64,000 nucleotides of DNA, taken from Staphylococcus durrellii. GTDB lineage: Bacteria; Bacillota; Bacilli; Staphylococcales; Staphylococcaceae. This document shows positions 1 to 10,270 of this stretch, in pieces. The position numbers and the translations under genes are program-made. The notes beneath the pieces were generated by a model. The model worked only from the letters and a program-made list of their open reading frames with translations. It made no database searches and had not been told where the DNA came from. The stretch's first letter is position 1. Each line of letters begins with the position of its first letter. Location of the stretch: positions 1,364,001 to 1,428,000 of the forward strand of contig NZ_JADIIO010000001.1 of assembly GCF_015594545.1 (NCBI RefSeq), read 5' to 3'.

Positions 1-1
1 T

Positions 2-514
2 TCAGCTAGCTCATCTGAAGTCTTTACAGGAGCAATGAAGGATTATCATAAGGCAAAAATTTATGGTACTACAACATTTGGTAAAGGTATTGTACAGACT
101 ACAAAAGAATTTAAAGATGGTTCCTTACTTAAATATACTGAATTAAAATGGTTAACACCACATAAGCATTATATTCATGGTAAAGGTATAAAACCTAACG
201 TTGAAATTAAAGAACCAGAGTACCAGTCATTAACCGTGATTCCAGATAAAACTGCATACCAGTTACATGATAATAATAAAAATATAAAATCAATAAAAAT
301 TGGACTTAAGGCTTTAGGTTATAATGTAAGTAATAAATCAACGAACTTTGATTCTGAGTTACAACAATCTATTAAATCATTCCAACAAAAAAATAACTTA
401 TCAACTACTGGTAAGTTTGATAAAGAAACAAACGACAAATTCACATTACAATTAGTACAAAAAGCTAATAAAGAAGACACTGTGTTAGATAAAGTGCTTA
501 AACAACTTAACTAA
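2..514 (+). CDS. ctpA: C-terminal processing serine protease (S41, CtpA type), 3' part only
   Basis: This is the end of a periplasm-type S41 carboxyl-terminal protease; the gene begins left of the window. The first visible codons read SASSSEVFTG, the family motif around the catalytic serine. About 20 residues later comes TFGKG, which holds the catalytic lysine. The last ~75 residues (GLKALGYNV... to FDKETNDKF) look like a peptidoglycan-binding type 1 domain, as in staphylococcal and Bacillus CtpA/CtpB. An internal ATG at 35 is not the real start, because the frame stays open to the window edge and the catalytic motif lies before it. It is followed 23 bases later by a GNAT gene and then murG, so it probably heads or belongs to this envelope-related run. 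The family call is firm; the symbol is by homology and position. Confidence 0.9.
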   Translation, partial: SASSSEVFTGAMKDYHKAKIYGTTTFGKGIVQTTKEFKDGSLLKYTELKWLTPHKHYIHGKGIKPNVEIKEPEYQSLTVIPDKTAYQLHDNNKNIKSIKIGLKALGYNVSNKSTNFDSELQQSIKSFQQKNNLSTTGKFDKETNDKFTLQLVQKANKEDTVLDKVLKQLN

Positions 515-537
515 AATATAATGGTAGGTGTATCAAT

Positions 538-1047
538 ATGATTAGAACTGCAACTAAACGTGACTTAGATAATGTTATGTTATTAGTAGAAAATGCTAAA
601 TCAGTAATGCAACAAGACAATAATAATCAGTGGGATGAGCATTATCCATTATCCGAACATTTTGTTGATGATATTCAAAATGAATCCTTATTTGTCCTTG
701 AATCAAATGATGAAATATATGGCTTTATTGTAGTCGACCAAAATCAATCAGAGTGGTATGATAAAGTTGAATGGCCACTAGACAGAGAAAATGCATATGT
801 TATACACAGATTGGCAAGCTCTCCTAATTATAAAGGCGCCGCAACTGAATTATTTAATTTCGCAGTCAATTTAGCTGAAAACCATGGCGTTCACATACTA
901 ATTACCGATACTTTCGCATTAAATTATCGTGCTCAAAGTTTATTTAAAAAGTTTGGTTTTAGTAAGGTGGGAGAAGCCGAAATGGATTATCATCCTTTCA
1001 ATAAAGGCAAGCCATTTTATGCATACTATAAAAAATTAGAAGAATAG
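538..1047 (+). CDS. GNAT family N-acetyltransferase
   Basis: A 169-residue single-domain protein with the GNAT layout: an N-terminal strand-helix (MIRTATKRDLDNVMLLV), a central strand (YGFIVVDQ), the RLASSPNYKG segment where the acetyl-CoA pyrophosphate loop sits, and a C-terminal NYRAQSLFKKFGFSKVGE motif typical of the family. The substrate cannot be read from the sequence. It lies 23 bases after ctpA and 10 bases before murG on the same strand, so it is likely co-transcribed with them; the same gene sits before murG in S. aureus. The start codon follows a GGTAGGTG ribosome binding site. Confidence 0.85.
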   Translation: MIRTATKRDLDNVMLLVENAKSVMQQDNNNQWDEHYPLSEHFVDDIQNESLFVLESNDEIYGFIVVDQNQSEWYDKVEWPLDRENAYVIHRLASSPNYKGAATELFNFAVNLAENHGVHILITDTFALNYRAQSLFKKFGFSKVGEAEMDYHPFNKGKPFYAYYKKLEE

Positions 1048-1057
1048 AGGTTGTATT

Positions 1058-2131
1058 ATGTCAAAAATTGCATTTACCGGTGGCGGTACTGTTGGTCACG
1101 TATCAGTGAATTTAAGTTTAATTCCAACTGCAATCGAAAAAGGACACGAAGCCTTTTATATCGGTTCTAAAAACGGTATCGAAAAAGAAATGATAGCATC
1201 ACAATTACCTAATATTACTTATCATAGTATTTCTAGCGGTAAGCTAAGACGTTATATCTCACTTGAAAATATTAAAGATATTTTCAAAGTGCTCAAAGGG
1301 ATACTTGATGCTCGCAAAATTTTAAAAAAGGAAAAACCTGATTTATTATTTTCAAAAGGTGGATTTGTTTCGGTACCTGTTGTAATCGCTGCAAAATCAC
1401 TTAAGATACCGACAATAATTCACGAGTCAGATTTAACACCAGGATTAGCGAACAAGATTGCTTTAAAATTCGCCATGAAAATTTATACAACGTTTGAAGA
1501 TACGGTAAAATATTTACCTCAAGACAAAGCAGACTTCGTTGGTGCTACTGTTAGAGAAGATTTAAAAAGTGGCAATAAATCAAGAGGCTATCAATTAACT
1601 AACTTTTCAAAAGACAAAAAGGTATTACTTGTCATGGGTGGTAGTTTAGGTAGTAAAAAGTTAAATGAAATCGTCAGAGGTAATTTAGACGGATTATTAA
1701 AAACATATCAAATTATTCATTTAACTGGTAAAGGATTATTAGACAATACATTGCAAGAACGTCAAGGCTATAGTCAATTTGAATTCGTTAAAGATGATTT
1801 AACTGATTTATTAGCTATTACCGATACAGTTATTAGCCGCGCAGGTGCCAACGCTATTTATGAATTTTTAACTTTAAAAATTCCTATGTTATTAATACCA
1901 CTTGGCTTAGATCAATCTCGCGGTGACCAAATTGACAATGCGAAAAACTTCGCTAAAAAAGAATTTGGTAGTTACATTTTGGAAGATGAATTAACAGAAG
2001 ATAAATTGACTAAACAGTTGATAGACATCGAGAATAATAGGGACAAGATTATAGAGCAAATGAACTCATATAAAGAAAGTTACACAAGATATAACTTATT
2101 TGATAAAATTATCAAAGATGCATTGAAATAA
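1058..2131 (+). CDS. murG: MurG, lipid II-forming GlcNAc transferase
   Basis: MurG adds N-acetylglucosamine from UDP-GlcNAc to lipid I on the inner face of the membrane, giving lipid II for peptidoglycan. The 357-residue length is normal. The N-terminal glycine-rich loop GGGTVGHVS is the staphylococcal version of the MurG GGTGGH motif. FSKGGFVSVPV and the HESDLTPGLANKIA segment are also family signatures. The C-terminal half carries VMGGSLGS and SRAGANAIYEFL, which bind the sugar nucleotide. The start has an AGAGGT ribosome binding site. It is embedded in a short run with the GNAT gene before it and a PAP2 phosphatase 22 bases after it, which fits the lipid carrier cycle. Confidence 0.97.
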   Translation: MSKIAFTGGGTVGHVSVNLSLIPTAIEKGHEAFYIGSKNGIEKEMIASQLPNITYHSISSGKLRRYISLENIKDIFKVLKGILDARKILKKEKPDLLFSKGGFVSVPVVIAAKSLKIPTIIHESDLTPGLANKIALKFAMKIYTTFEDTVKYLPQDKADFVGATVREDLKSGNKSRGYQLTNFSKDKKVLLVMGGSLGSKKLNEIVRGNLDGLLKTYQIIHLTGKGLLDNTLQERQGYSQFEFVKDDLTDLLAITDTVISRAGANAIYEFLTLKIPMLLIPLGLDQSRGDQIDNAKNFAKKEFGSYILEDELTEDKLTKQLIDIENNRDKIIEQMNSYKESYTRYNLFDKIIKDALK

Positions 2132-2153
2132 CTCAGAGGGAAGGTGTAAAGCA

Positions 2154-2768
2154 ATGTCACGCTGGAAACGAATTTCATTACTTATCATATTTACATTAAT
2201 ATTTAGCGTGATTGCTTTTTTCCACGAATCACGATTGGGTAAATGGATTGATAACGAAGTATACGAATTTATTTACTCTTCTGAGAGTTTTATTACCACA
2301 ACGGTATTGTTAGGTTTTACAAAAATAGGTGAAGTATGGGCAATGGCTTGTTTATCATTGTTATTAGTAGCATATTTAATGTTAAAACGCTATAACGTTG
2401 AAGCTCTATTTTTCGTTATCGTAATGAGTTTATCTAGTACGTTAAACCCTTTGTTAAAAAATATTTTCGATAGAGAACGACCAACACTATTACGTTTAAT
2501 TGACATTTCCGGCTTCAGCTTCCCAAGTGGACATGCTATGGGGTCCACAGCTTTCTTCGGTAGTATTATATATATCACTAACCGCGTTATGAAAAATAAA
2601 GCAAAAGCATCTATGATAAGTATATGTGCTTTGTTTATTATTATGATTTCAATATCGCGTGTTTATCTCGGTGTACATTACCCAACTGACGTAATTGCAG
2701 GAATTTTTGGTGGCGCATTTTGTATTGTATTAAGCACTTTGTTTTTAAGACATAAACTTCAAATTTAA
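2154..2768 (+). CDS. pgpB: PAP2 family membrane phosphatase (PgpB/BcrC-like)
   Basis: A 204-residue membrane protein with about five to six hydrophobic spans and the three PAP2 signatures: KNIFDRERP, PSGH at residues 124-127, and SRVYLGVHYPTDV with the catalytic histidine. Family members remove phosphate from undecaprenyl diphosphate or phosphatidylglycerophosphate. The position right after murG suggests lipid-carrier recycling, but the substrate is an inference. It is the last gene of the murG run and is followed by a terminator. In S. aureus the same gene is usually called pgpB and lies next to arlRS, as here. Confidence 0.88.
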   Translation: MSRWKRISLLIIFTLIFSVIAFFHESRLGKWIDNEVYEFIYSSESFITTTVLLGFTKIGEVWAMACLSLLLVAYLMLKRYNVEALFFVIVMSLSSTLNPLLKNIFDRERPTLLRLIDISGFSFPSGHAMGSTAFFGSIIYITNRVMKNKAKASMISICALFIIMISISRVYLGVHYPTDVIAGIFGGAFCIVLSTLFLRHKLQI

Positions 2769-2787
2769 TATTATTTTTTACTATCAA

Positions 2788-2826
2788 CACGCAAGCGGGT
2801 TATTGAGAATCTGTTTGCGTTTTTTA
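2788..2826 (+). terminator. Intrinsic terminator after the PAP2 gene
   Basis: ACGCAA and TTGCGT arms enclose a partly paired inner loop and are followed by a T-rich tail. The hairpin starts 20 bases after the stop codon. Confidence 0.7.
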
Positions 2827-2861
2827 TTTATAGTACTCAGATGATGTTGTGAATTTTTGAC

Positions 2862-3028
2862 AACAAAAAAACCGGTTTTACCGAAGTAAAACCGATTTAA
2901 TATGTTACGTTGACTCGCAACGTTAGTCTTTTACGGGCATATAAAAGGGGATATTTCTGAAAATGATTATTCCTTCAAAGAACGAAATGTGTGGGGGGAA
3001 TGTCTTTTTGGAATTGATAATCATTTTC
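2862..3028 (-). ncRNA. isrR: IsrR-like iron-sparing small RNA
   Basis: On the minus strand a complete sRNA gene fits between pgpB and arlR, the place where IsrR (Tsr25) lies in S. aureus. A promoter at 3035-3062 predicts a start near 3028. The end is a terminator at 2864-2897, a 12-bp stem closed by a C(UUCG)G tetraloop and followed by seven Ts. The product would be about 165 nt, close to the reported S. aureus size. It has three C-rich patches (CCCCCC at 2993-2998, CCCC at 2947-2950, CCC at 2934-2936), like those IsrR uses to pair with Shine-Dalgarno sequences of mRNAs for iron-containing enzymes. The 5' arm pairs with 2956-2973, placing the six-C patch in the loop. The identity is by position, control and motif; no alignment was run. 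Confidence 0.85.
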
Positions 3029-3062
3029 AATTACATTATACAACATTGAGAATCATTGTCAA
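3015..3062 (-). promoter_or_regulatory. Promoter with two Fur boxes for the IsrR-like RNA
   Basis: Read on the minus strand: -35 TTGACA (3057-3062), a 16-nt spacer and a perfect -10 TATAAT (3035-3040). One Fur box covers the -35 and spacer (3047-3061, TGAGAATCATTGTCA, two mismatches to TGATAATNATTATCA). The other covers the start site (3015-3029, TGATAATCATTTTCA, one mismatch). Iron-loaded Fur bound at both should shut the promoter off. Confidence 0.85.
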
Positions 3063-3237
3063 TTAAATTTTGTAATTCTTTAAAACTTTTTAACTAAGTT
3101 AGAAATCGTTAGTACTTAAGATAAAATCACCATAATAAGTTACTTCAAATTAGAGGCATAAATTGGTAATATATGAGAGATATAAACTATTAATAATAAA
3201 CGCTTTGCCTAATATTTAAAGATAAGGAGCTAAAAGC

Positions 3238-3900
3238 ATGACTAAAATTTTAATCGTTGAAGATGAGCAAAATTTGGCGCGCTTCATAGAATTAGAACTA
3301 CAACATGAAAACTACGATGTTGATATAGAATATGATGGCCAACAAGGTTTAGATAAAGCTTTAAGTAATACATATGATTTAATTTTATTAGATTTAATGT
3401 TACCTAGTATAAATGGATTAGAAATTTGTAGGCAAATAAGACAACAGCAAAATACGCCAATTATTATTATTACCGCTAAAAGCGATACCTATGATAAAGT
3501 AGCTGGGTTAGATTATGGGGCTGACGATTATATCGTAAAACCATTCGATATTGAAGAATTACTTGCTCGCATCCGTGCAATGTTAAGACGACAGCCTAAA
3601 AAAAATGAGATTAATATTAATGGTTTAGTTATTAATAAAGATGCCTTTAAGGTAACAGTTAATGGTGAGTCTTTAGGTTTAACTAAAACTGAATATGATT
3701 TATTACTCTTATTAGGAAATAATATTAATCATGTGATGCAGCGTGAACAAATATTAGACGATGTATGGGGATATGATAGTGAAGTTGAAACGAATGTAGT
3801 AGATGTGTACATTCGTTATCTTCGTAATAAACTAAAACCGTATGGTATGGATAATTATATTGAAACTGTAAGGGGCGTAGGTTACGTGATTAGAAGATGA
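3238..3900 (+). CDS. arlR: ArlR, OmpR-family response regulator
   Basis: The response regulator of the ArlRS system, which in staphylococci controls adhesion, autolysis, capsule and virulence genes, largely through mgrA. It is 220 residues long. The receiver domain (about 1-120) shows the acidic pair in VEDE, the phospho-acceptor Asp52 in LLDLMLP, and the conserved lysine in DDYIVKPFD. The C-terminal winged helix (about 125-220) ends in the OmpR-type YIRYLRNKL...[12 protein letters not shown]. An AAGGAG site precedes the ATG. It overlaps arlS by 4 bases, so the two are translationally coupled. Confidence 0.96.
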   Translation: MTKILIVEDEQNLARFIELELQHENYDVDIEYDGQQGLDKALSNTYDLILLDLMLPSINGLEICRQIRQQQNTPIIIITAKSDTYDKVAGLDYGADDYIVKPFDIEELLARIRAMLRRQPKKNEININGLVINKDAFKVTVNGESLGLTKTEYDLLLLLGNNINHVMQREQILDDVWGYDSEVETNVVDVYIRYLRNKLKPYGMDNYIETVRGVGYVIRR

Positions 3901-5255
3901 CAAAAAGAAGACTTAAGACTCAATGGATGATTATTACGACTACGATAACGTTTTCTACTATACTAATTTTCAGCATTATTATTATTTTTTATGTAAGCAA
4001 TGCATTAAGACAGAATGAAATTGCAGAAGCTGAACGCAGTTCTAATGACATCAATAATTTGTTTGAAACTAAACCTATAGATCATATATCTTCATTAGAT
4101 TTAAATGCTTCATTAGGCAACTATCAAAAGGTTATGTTATACAATAATAAAGAAAAATTAAAACTCGAAACTTCTAATGATAATTCAATAACATTTTCAC
4201 CGAAATTGGATATTCATAACTTCCATCATAATGAAATAAAGTCCGATCATGGCGTCAACTACTTGGTTGTTACTAATAAAATTGAATCGCGTAGTTTTAA
4301 CGGATATAGCGTTATTGTACATTCATTAAAAAATTACAATACCTTGGTAAATTCGTTGTATTTCTTTGCGCTAACATTTGGAATTATCGCTACGGTTTTA
4401 ACAGCAATGATTAGTTATATAGTATCCTCTCAAATAACTAAACCATTAATTACTATGTCTAATAAAATGAGACAAATACGTCGAGATGGATTTCAAGAAA
4501 AATTAGAATTACCTACTAACTATGAAGAAACAGATCATCTGATAGATACTTTTAATGGAATGATGGCACAATTAGAAGAATCATTTAATCAACAACGCCA
4601 ATTCGTAGAAGACGCATCACATGAATTAAGGACACCATTGCAAATCATTCAAGGACATCTAAATTTGATTCAAAGATGGGGTAAAAAAGATCCAGCAATA
4701 TTAGAAGAGTCTCTAGATATCTCACTAGAAGAAATGTCCCGAATAACTAAATTAGTAGAAGAATTATTATTATTAACTAAAGAAGGCAATACTATAAATG
4801 ATCGAGAAATAGAAAGTGTAAATATCAATAAAGAAGTTAGTGCAAGAATAAAATCGATGGAACACTTACATCCAGATTATACTTTCAAATTTGAACCTTA
4901 TGATAAGCCATTAAATATTAAAATTAATCGTTACCAATTTGAACAAATATTAATAATTTTTATTGATAACGCGATTAAATATGATCAAAAAAATAAATTT
5001 ATTCAAATTCAAACTAATTTAAAAAACAAACAAATATCTATCGAAGTTACCGATCATGGTATGGGCATACCAAAAGAAGATATTGAATTTATTTTCGACC
5101 GGTTTTATAGAGTAGATAAATCTCGCTCTCGCAATCTAGGCGGCAATGGCTTAGGTTTATCAATTGCTAAAAAAATAATTGAATATTATAACGGTACAAT
5201 ACAAGTAGACAGTGAAGTAGGGAAATACACTACTTTCAAAATCACTTTTAGTTAA
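3897..5255 (+). CDS. arlS: ArlS, membrane sensor histidine kinase
   Basis: The 452-residue partner kinase of ArlR. It has a membrane span near residues 12-33, an extracytoplasmic sensor region, a second span near 150-180, a HAMP linker ([18 protein letters not shown]), the dimerisation/phospho-acceptor helix with His242 in [12 protein letters not shown], and an ATPase domain with the N box (DNAIKYDQ), DHGMGI and NGLGLSIAK. The signal it senses is not shown by the sequence. It starts inside the last codons of arlR and is followed by a terminator. Confidence 0.96.
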   Translation: MTKRRLKTQWMIITTTITFSTILIFSIIIIFYVSNALRQNEIAEAERSSNDINNLFETKPIDHISSLDLNASLGNYQKVMLYNNKEKLKLETSNDNSITFSPKLDIHNFHHNEIKSDHGVNYLVVTNKIESRSFNGYSVIVHSLKNYNTLVNSLYFFALTFGIIATVLTAMISYIVSSQITKPLITMSNKMRQIRRDGFQEKLELPTNYEETDHLIDTFNGMMAQLEESFNQQRQFVEDASHELRTPLQIIQGHLNLIQRWGKKDPAILEESLDISLEEMSRITKLVEELLLLTKEGNTINDREIESVNINKEVSARIKSMEHLHPDYTFKFEPYDKPLNIKINRYQFEQILIIFIDNAIKYDQKNKFIQIQTNLKNKQISIEVTDHGMGIPKEDIEFIFDRFYRVDKSRSRNLGGNGLGLSIAKKIIEYYNGTIQVDSEVGKYTTFKITFS

Positions 5256-5334
5256 AATACTGATTAATACAATCAAAGTATAGCAACACGAGCCGAATCA
5301 TTATTTTTACTGTATAGTACATAACAAGTTAAAT

Positions 5335-5373
5335 AAACCATTATTTCTTAATATGTAATGGTTTATTTTTTTT
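5335..5373 (+). terminator. Terminator after arlRS
   Basis: AAACCATTA and TAATGGTTT arms with a 12-nt loop are followed by a T-rich run. Confidence 0.8.
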
Positions 5374-5474
5374 GATAATTTGATAGGCGTTATAAAATAA
5401 TATCAAAAACTATTTTTTATATTTTACAAGCTTTTGATGCTTTTATTTCAATAGATTTAATGCTATTATTGGTT

Positions 5475-5488
5475 TGTAAGCGTTTCAA
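5475..5488 (+). promoter_or_regulatory. Candidate CcpA (cre) site before odhA
   Basis: TGTAAGCGTTTCAA matches the cre consensus TGWAARCGYTWNCW with one mismatch. It ends 22 bases before the odhA start codon, downstream of a possible -10 (TATTAT, 5465-5470). CcpA bound here would block transcription, which fits known carbon repression of TCA-cycle genes in Gram-positive bacteria. This is a motif match only. Confidence 0.55.
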
Positions 5489-5509
5489 CTATTTTGTGGA
5501 GGGTGTAAA

Positions 5510-8311
5510 ATGAGCAACGAAAGACAGGTTTCCGAGGCACCTGTAAATTTCGGGACAAATCTTGGTTATATCCTAGATTTGTACGACATCTATTTAGAAG
5601 ATCCATCTGCAGTTCCTGAAGATTTGCAAGTCCTTTTCAGTACAATTAAAAACGGTGAAGCAGACATCGTAACGAAAGCAAGCGCCGACAGTGGCGTTGC
5701 AAAAGGTGATAGCACGATAAAACGTGTTATGAGATTAATTGATAACATTCGTCAATACGGGCATTTATTGGCTGATATTTATCCCGTTAATCGTCCTGAA
5801 CGAAAACATGTACCAAAGCTAAATATAGAAGATTTTAATTTAGATCAAGAGACATTAGAATCTATCTCGGCTGGTATTGTTTCAGATCATTTCAAAGATA
5901 TTTATGATAATGCATACGAAGCAATTGATCGTATGGAAAGACGCTATAAAGGCCCAATAGCTTTTGAATACACACATATTAATAACAACAAAGAACGTGT
6001 TTGGTTAAAGCGTCGTATAGAGACACCTTATAAAGCCACACTAAATGAAAATCAAAAAATTGAATTATTCAAAAATCTTGCGCACGTTGAAGGTTTTGAA
6101 AAATATTTACACAAAAACTTTGTAGGTGCTAAACGTTTTTCTATTGAGGGCGTTGATACACTTGTACCTATGTTACAACAAACTTTAAGATTAGCTGGCG
6201 ATGAAGGCATTCAAAATATTCAAATTGGTATGGCACACCGTGGTAGATTAAACGTGCTAACCCATGTGTTAGAAAAGCCATATGAAATGATGATATCCGA
6301 ATTTATGCACACTGATCCCATGAAGTTTTTACCTGAAGATGGTAGCTTGCAACTAACTAATGGCTGGTCTGGAGATGTTAAATACCATTTAGGTGGTGTT
6401 AAAACTACAGACACATACGGTTTAGAACAGCGTATTTCATTAGCAAATAACCCAAGTCATTTAGAGATTGTTGCGCCTGTTGTATTAGGTAAGACAAGAG
6501 CGAGTCAAGATGACACAGAACATGCGGGCTCTGTTACAACAGATTTCCACAATGCGATGCCGATTCTTATCCATGGTGATGCTGCGTACCCTGGTCAAGG
6601 TATTAACTTTGAAGCAATGAACCTTGGTGGTTTAGAAGGGTACTCTACAGGCGGCACATTGCATATTATTACGAATAATCGCATTGGTTTTACTACTGAA
6701 CCGGAAGATGGACGTTCAACAACTTACTCTTCAGACATTGCTAAAGGTTATGATGTGCCAATCATGCATGTTAATGCTGACAATGTAGAAGCAACTATTG
6801 AAGCAATTGAAATTGCCATGGCATTTAGAAAAGAGTTCCATAAAGATGTAGTTATAGACTTAGTCGGTTACCGTCGCTATGGTCATAATGAAATGGATGA
6901 ACCTTCAATTACAAATCCAATACAATATCAAGAAATTCGCAAGCATGATTCAGTAGAGTTATTGTATGGTAAAAAATTAGTTGAAGATAATATTTTATCT
7001 GAGGAACAAATGAATTCAATAATTGATGAAGTTCAAAAAACTTTACGTTCAGCTCATGATAAAATTAATAAAAGTGATAAAATGGACAATCCTGATATGC
7101 AACGTCCTGAAAGCTTGCAGGATCCATTGCGTGGTGATGACAAAGAATTCAGCTACGATCATTTAAAAGAAATTAATGATGCAATGTTAAATTATCCATC
7201 TGATTTCAATGTAATGAAAAAATTAAATAAAGTGCTAGAAAAACGTAGAGAGCCATTTGAATCTGAAGAAGGTTTAGTAGACTGGGCACAAGCTGAACAA
7301 TTAGCTTTTGCTACAATTACACAAGATGGTAAACCGGTACGATTAACTGGACAAGACAGTGAACGCGGCACATTTAGTCATCGTCATGCTGTATTACATG
7401 ACCCTGAAAGTGGTGCAACATTTACACCTTTACACCATGTGCCAGATCAAAAAGCAACTTTTGAAGTATATAATTCACCACTCTCAGAAGCTGCTGTCGT
7501 TGGATTTGAATATGGTTACAATGTACAAAACAAAGATTGTATGACTATTTGGGAAGCACAATACGGTGACTTTTCAAATATGGCACAAATGATTTTTGAC
7601 AACTTTTTATTTAGTTCCCGAGCTAAATGGGGAGAAAGATCAGGTTTAACACTATTCTTACCTCATTCTTTTGAAGGTCAGGGGCCTGAACACTCTTCAG
7701 CGAGATTAGAAAGATTTTTACAACTTGCTGGTGAAAACAATATGACTGTTGTTAATTTATCTAGTGCTAGTAACTATTTCCATTTATTAAGGTTACAAGC
7801 AGCTAATTTAGGTACACAATCTATGAGACCACTTGTAGTTATGTCACCTAAAAGTTTATTACGTAACAAAACTGTAGCTGACCCAATTTCAAAATTCACT
7901 TCTGGAAAATTCGAACCAATCTTACCAGAAGAACATGATAAATCAGCTGTTAAAAAAGTTATTTTAGCATCTGGTAAAATGTTTGTTGATTTGAAAGAGT
8001 ATTTGGCTAATAATCCAAACGAATCCATTTTAATCGTTGCAGTAGAAAGACTATATCCTTTCCCTGCTTCAGAAATTGAAGCGTTATTAAACGATTTACC
8101 AAACTTAGAAAATGTCGCTTGGGTACAAGAAGAGCCGAAAAACCAAGGCTCATGGTCATTTGTTTATCCTTACTTAAAAGAGTTAACTATCGATAAATAT
8201 GATTTAAGCTATCATGGCCGAATTCAACGTTCAGCTCCAGCTGAAGGTGACGGAGAAATTCATAAACTCGTACAAAATATGATATTAGAACAAAGCACAA
8301 ATAATAACTAG
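5510..8311 (+). CDS. odhA: 2-Oxoglutarate dehydrogenase E1 component
   Basis: The thiamine-diphosphate E1 subunit of the 2-oxoglutarate dehydrogenase complex in the TCA cycle. It decarboxylates 2-oxoglutarate and passes the succinyl group to the lipoyl arm of OdhB. The 933-residue length is normal for this family. The sequence shows the E1o signature [10 protein letters not shown] with active-site His243, the NNPSHLEIV and [10 protein letters not shown] segments, and [14 protein letters not shown] near the cofactor site. The C-terminal transketolase-like region has [15 protein letters not shown] and [27 protein letters not shown] ribosome binding site precedes the ATG. odhB follows 13 bases later in the same operon. 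Confidence 0.97.
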   Translation: MSNERQVSEAPVNFGTNLGYILDLYDIYLEDPSAVPEDLQVLFSTIKNGEADIVTKASADSGVAKGDSTIKRVMRLIDNIRQYGHLLADIYPVNRPERKHVPKLNIEDFNLDQETLESISAGIVSDHFKDIYDNAYEAIDRMERRYKGPIAFEYTHINNNKERVWLKRRIETPYKATLNENQKIELFKNLAHVEGFEKYLHKNFVGAKRFSIEGVDTLVPMLQQTLRLAGDEGIQNIQIGMAHRGRLNVLTHVLEKPYEMMISEFMHTDPMKFLPEDGSLQLTNGWSGDVKYHLGGVKTTDTYGLEQRISLANNPSHLEIVAPVVLGKTRASQDDTEHAGSVTTDFHNAMPILIHGDAAYPGQGINFEAMNLGGLEGYSTGGTLHIITNNRIGFTTEPEDGRSTTYSSDIAKGYDVPIMHVNADNVEATIEAIEIAMAFRKEFHKDVVIDLVGYRRYGHNEMDEPSITNPIQYQEIRKHDSVELLYGKKLVEDNILSEEQMNSIIDEVQKTLRSAHDKINKSDKMDNPDMQRPESLQDPLRGDDKEFSYDHLKEINDAMLNYPSDFNVMKKLNKVLEKRREPFESEEGLVDWAQAEQLAFATITQDGKPVRLTGQDSERGTFSHRHAVLHDPESGATFTPLHHVPDQKATFEVYNSPLSEAAVVGFEYGYNVQNKDCMTIWEAQYGDFSNMAQMIFDNFLFSSRAKWGERSGLTLFLPHSFEGQGPEHSSARLERFLQLAGENNMTVVNLSSASNYFHLLRLQAANLGTQSMRPLVVMSPKSLLRNKTVADPISKFTSGKFEPILPEEHDKSAVKKVILASGKMFVDLKEYLANNPNESILIVAVERLYPFPASEIEALLNDLPNLENVAWVQEEPKNQGSWSFVYPYLKELTIDKYDLSYHGRIQRSAPAEGDGEIHKLVQNMILEQSTNNN

Positions 8312-8324
8312 GGGGAAGTTAGGC

Positions 8325-9608
8325 ATGCCAGAGGTAAAAGTTCCAGAATTAGCAGAATCAATCACAGAAGGTACCATTGCAGAATGGCTAAAACAAGTAG
8401 GAGATAGCGTAGATAAAGGTGAAGCTATCTTAGAATTAGAAACTGATAAAGTAAACGTAGAAGTAGTTTCAGAAGAGGCGGGCGTACTTCAAGAAACACT
8501 TGCTAACGAGGGTGATACTGTTGAGGTAGGTCAAGCAGTTGCTGTTGTAGGAGAAGGCGAACCTTCAAACAGTGGTAGTAGCGACGCTCAAGGCTCCTCA
8601 GATAAAGAAGCAAGTGCATCTTCAGATGACAAAGCTGAAGCTTCTAACGATCAACAACCTGCAAGTTCTGAAGCATCAGAAAGCAGTAGTAGTGACAATG
8701 GTCAACGCGTAAATGCGACACCATCTGCTAGAAAATATGCACGTGAAAAAGGTATTGATTTAAACGATGTTGCTTCTAATTCAGGCGATGTTTTGAGAAA
8801 AGAACACATCGAACAAAGTCAAAATAAGCAACCTTCTTCAAACAATGCTTCAGATTCTAATAAAAAAGAAGAAGCAAAAGCACCAACTAATCAAAATCCA
8901 TCAAAACCAGTTAAACGAGAAAAAATGTCTCGTCGTAAAAAAACAGCTTCTAAAAAACTGTTGGAAGTTTCAAATAACACTGCAATGTTAACGACATTCA
9001 ATGAAATTGACATGACAAACGTTATGAACTTACGTAAACGTAAAAAAGATCAATTTATTAAGGATCATGATGGTACAAAACTTGGCTTTATGTCATTCTT
9101 CACAAAAGCAGCTGTCGCAGCATTAAAAAAATATCCAGAAGTTAACGCCGAAATTGATGGCGATGACATGATTACGAAAGAGTTCTATGATATAGGTGTT
9201 GCAGTTTCAACTGATGACGGTTTATTAGTTCCTTTCGTTAGAGATTGTGATAAGAAAAACTTTGCAGAAATCGAAGCAGAAATTGCTAACTTAGCAGTTA
9301 AAGCTCGTGACAAAAAATTAGGATTAGATGATATGGTTAACGGATCGTTCACGATTACTAATGGTGGTATCTTTGGTTCAATGATGTCCACACCAATTAT
9401 CAATGGTAGTCAAGCAGCAATCCTAGGCATGCACTCTATCATCACACGTCCAATTGCAATTGATGCTGACACAATCGAAAATCGTCCTATGATGTACATC
9501 GCGTTAAGTTATGACCATAGAATTATCGATGGTAAAGAAGCAGTAGGATTCTTAAAAACAATTAAAGACTTAATTGAAAATCCAGAAGATTTATTATTAG
9601 AATCTTAA
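8325..9608 (+). CDS. odhB: Dihydrolipoyl succinyltransferase (E2 of 2-oxoglutarate dehydrogenase)
   Basis: The 427-residue E2 core of the complex transfers the succinyl group from the lipoyl arm to CoA. The domains in order are: a lipoyl domain (1-75) with Lys42 in [11 protein letters not shown] as the lipoylation site; a long Ser/Ala/Asp-rich flexible linker (about 80-128); a peripheral-subunit binding domain (about 130-165, [16 protein letters not shown]); a second polar linker; and the catalytic domain ending in [13 protein letters not shown] with His398 and Asp402. It is the last gene of the operon. The E3 subunit is not encoded here and is normally shared with pyruvate dehydrogenase. Confidence 0.97.
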   Translation: MPEVKVPELAESITEGTIAEWLKQVGDSVDKGEAILELETDKVNVEVVSEEAGVLQETLANEGDTVEVGQAVAVVGEGEPSNSGSSDAQGSSDKEASASSDDKAEASNDQQPASSEASESSSSDNGQRVNATPSARKYAREKGIDLNDVASNSGDVLRKEHIEQSQNKQPSSNNASDSNKKEEAKAPTNQNPSKPVKREKMSRRKKTASKKLLEVSNNTAMLTTFNEIDMTNVMNLRKRKKDQFIKDHDGTKLGFMSFFTKAAVAALKKYPEVNAEIDGDDMITKEFYDIGVAVSTDDGLLVPFVRDCDKKNFAEIEAEIANLAVKARDKKLGLDDMVNGSFTITNGGIFGSMMSTPIINGSQAAILGMHSIITRPIAIDADTIENRPMMYIALSYDHRIIDGKEAVGFLKTIKDLIENPEDLLLES

Positions 9609-9638
9609 TCCACAATACAAAATAGTTTATTAATCGAA

Positions 9639-9671
9639 AATACAACGACGTTTAACGTCGTTGTATTTTTA
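9639..9671 (+). terminator. Terminator after odhAB
   Basis: A perfect 13-bp stem (AATACAACGACGT and its complement) with a 3-base loop and a T tail. It is one of the strongest terminators in the window. Confidence 0.92.
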
Positions 9672-10079
9672 TTTAAGTATAACTTTATGGTACATAGCTC
9701 TAATATTTACTCACAGTATGATTACCTTAATTAAAGATCTTAATATAGTAGTTAGGATTTAAATTGATATAAATAAAATATAAGAATATTGAAGTGGATT
9801 TTCATTAATAAAAAAGGGATTTTACGATGAACGAAATAAAAGTTGTTTATGGCTTAGTTAAAAATTAAAAGATGAAATATTATCAATCTAATATTATAGA
9901 GTTATTTAATTATAAAGCTGAATACTTTTATGAAGGTGAATTCGTAATATAATTCTTAGTCTTCAAGAATTTTGTAATTAAAATGACCGAGTTTATAAAT
10001 TACAAATTTTTAAGATCTTCATGATATATCTAAGCTAATGTGCAAAGAATTTATCCATACTAGAAATTTTACATTAACT
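9672..10079. other. Intergenic stretch without an intact gene
   Basis: Very AT-rich DNA after the odhB terminator. Its only coding-like signal is the short interrupted frame at 9827-9952, described separately. I see no tRNA, no convincing promoter and no repeat in the rest. Confidence 0.6.
9827..9952 (+). pseudogene. Small reading frame interrupted by one stop
   Basis: An ATG preceded by AAAAAAGGGAT, a passable ribosome binding site, opens 13 codons (MNEIKVVYGLVKN). A TAA at 9866-9868 stops it, and the same frame then runs 27 more sense codons (KMKYYQSNIIELF... ) to a second TAA. One base change would give a 41-residue protein. It could be a decayed small gene or chance openness in AT-rich DNA. 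I recognise no family. Confidence 0.25.
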
Positions 10080-10096
10080 CATGGCCATTAAATTTA

Positions 10097-10252
10097 ATGG
10101 CATTTAATTTATGCAATATTAATGCGCTGATTCCCGAGGAAACAATACGAGTTGAAGACCTTAAAATTTCTCGCAGATTTATCTGTGCAGAATTTCTGGC
10201 TGAAACTGTATCCTGGAAAAGCATGCGCATAAAAAACTGCCCACAAAGTTAG
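10097..10252 (+). other. 51-codon open frame in a GC-richer island
   Basis: An open frame of 51 codons beginning MAFNLCNINALIPEETIRVE and ending in KNCPQS. It has no ribosome binding site before its ATG, so translation is doubtful. The surrounding 10141-10300 is about 41% G+C by hand count, far above the flanks, and its codons (CTG, CGC, TCC, GCG) are unlike those of neighbouring genes. The phrase IPEETIRV faintly recalls the N-terminus of some IS1182-family transposases, so a transposase scrap is possible. The opposite strand is also open over much of it. It may instead be a structured RNA or repeat unit rather than a gene. Confidence 0.25.
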
Positions 10253-10270
10253 ATACCCTGTCGACAGTCT
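10230..10270 (-). terminator. Terminator for the minus-strand 76-residue membrane protein
   Basis: On the minus strand a 10-bp stem (ACTGTCGACA with TGTGGGCAGT, one mismatch and one wobble) is followed by TTTTTT. It lies about 40-80 bases beyond the stop codon at 10309. Confidence 0.65.
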
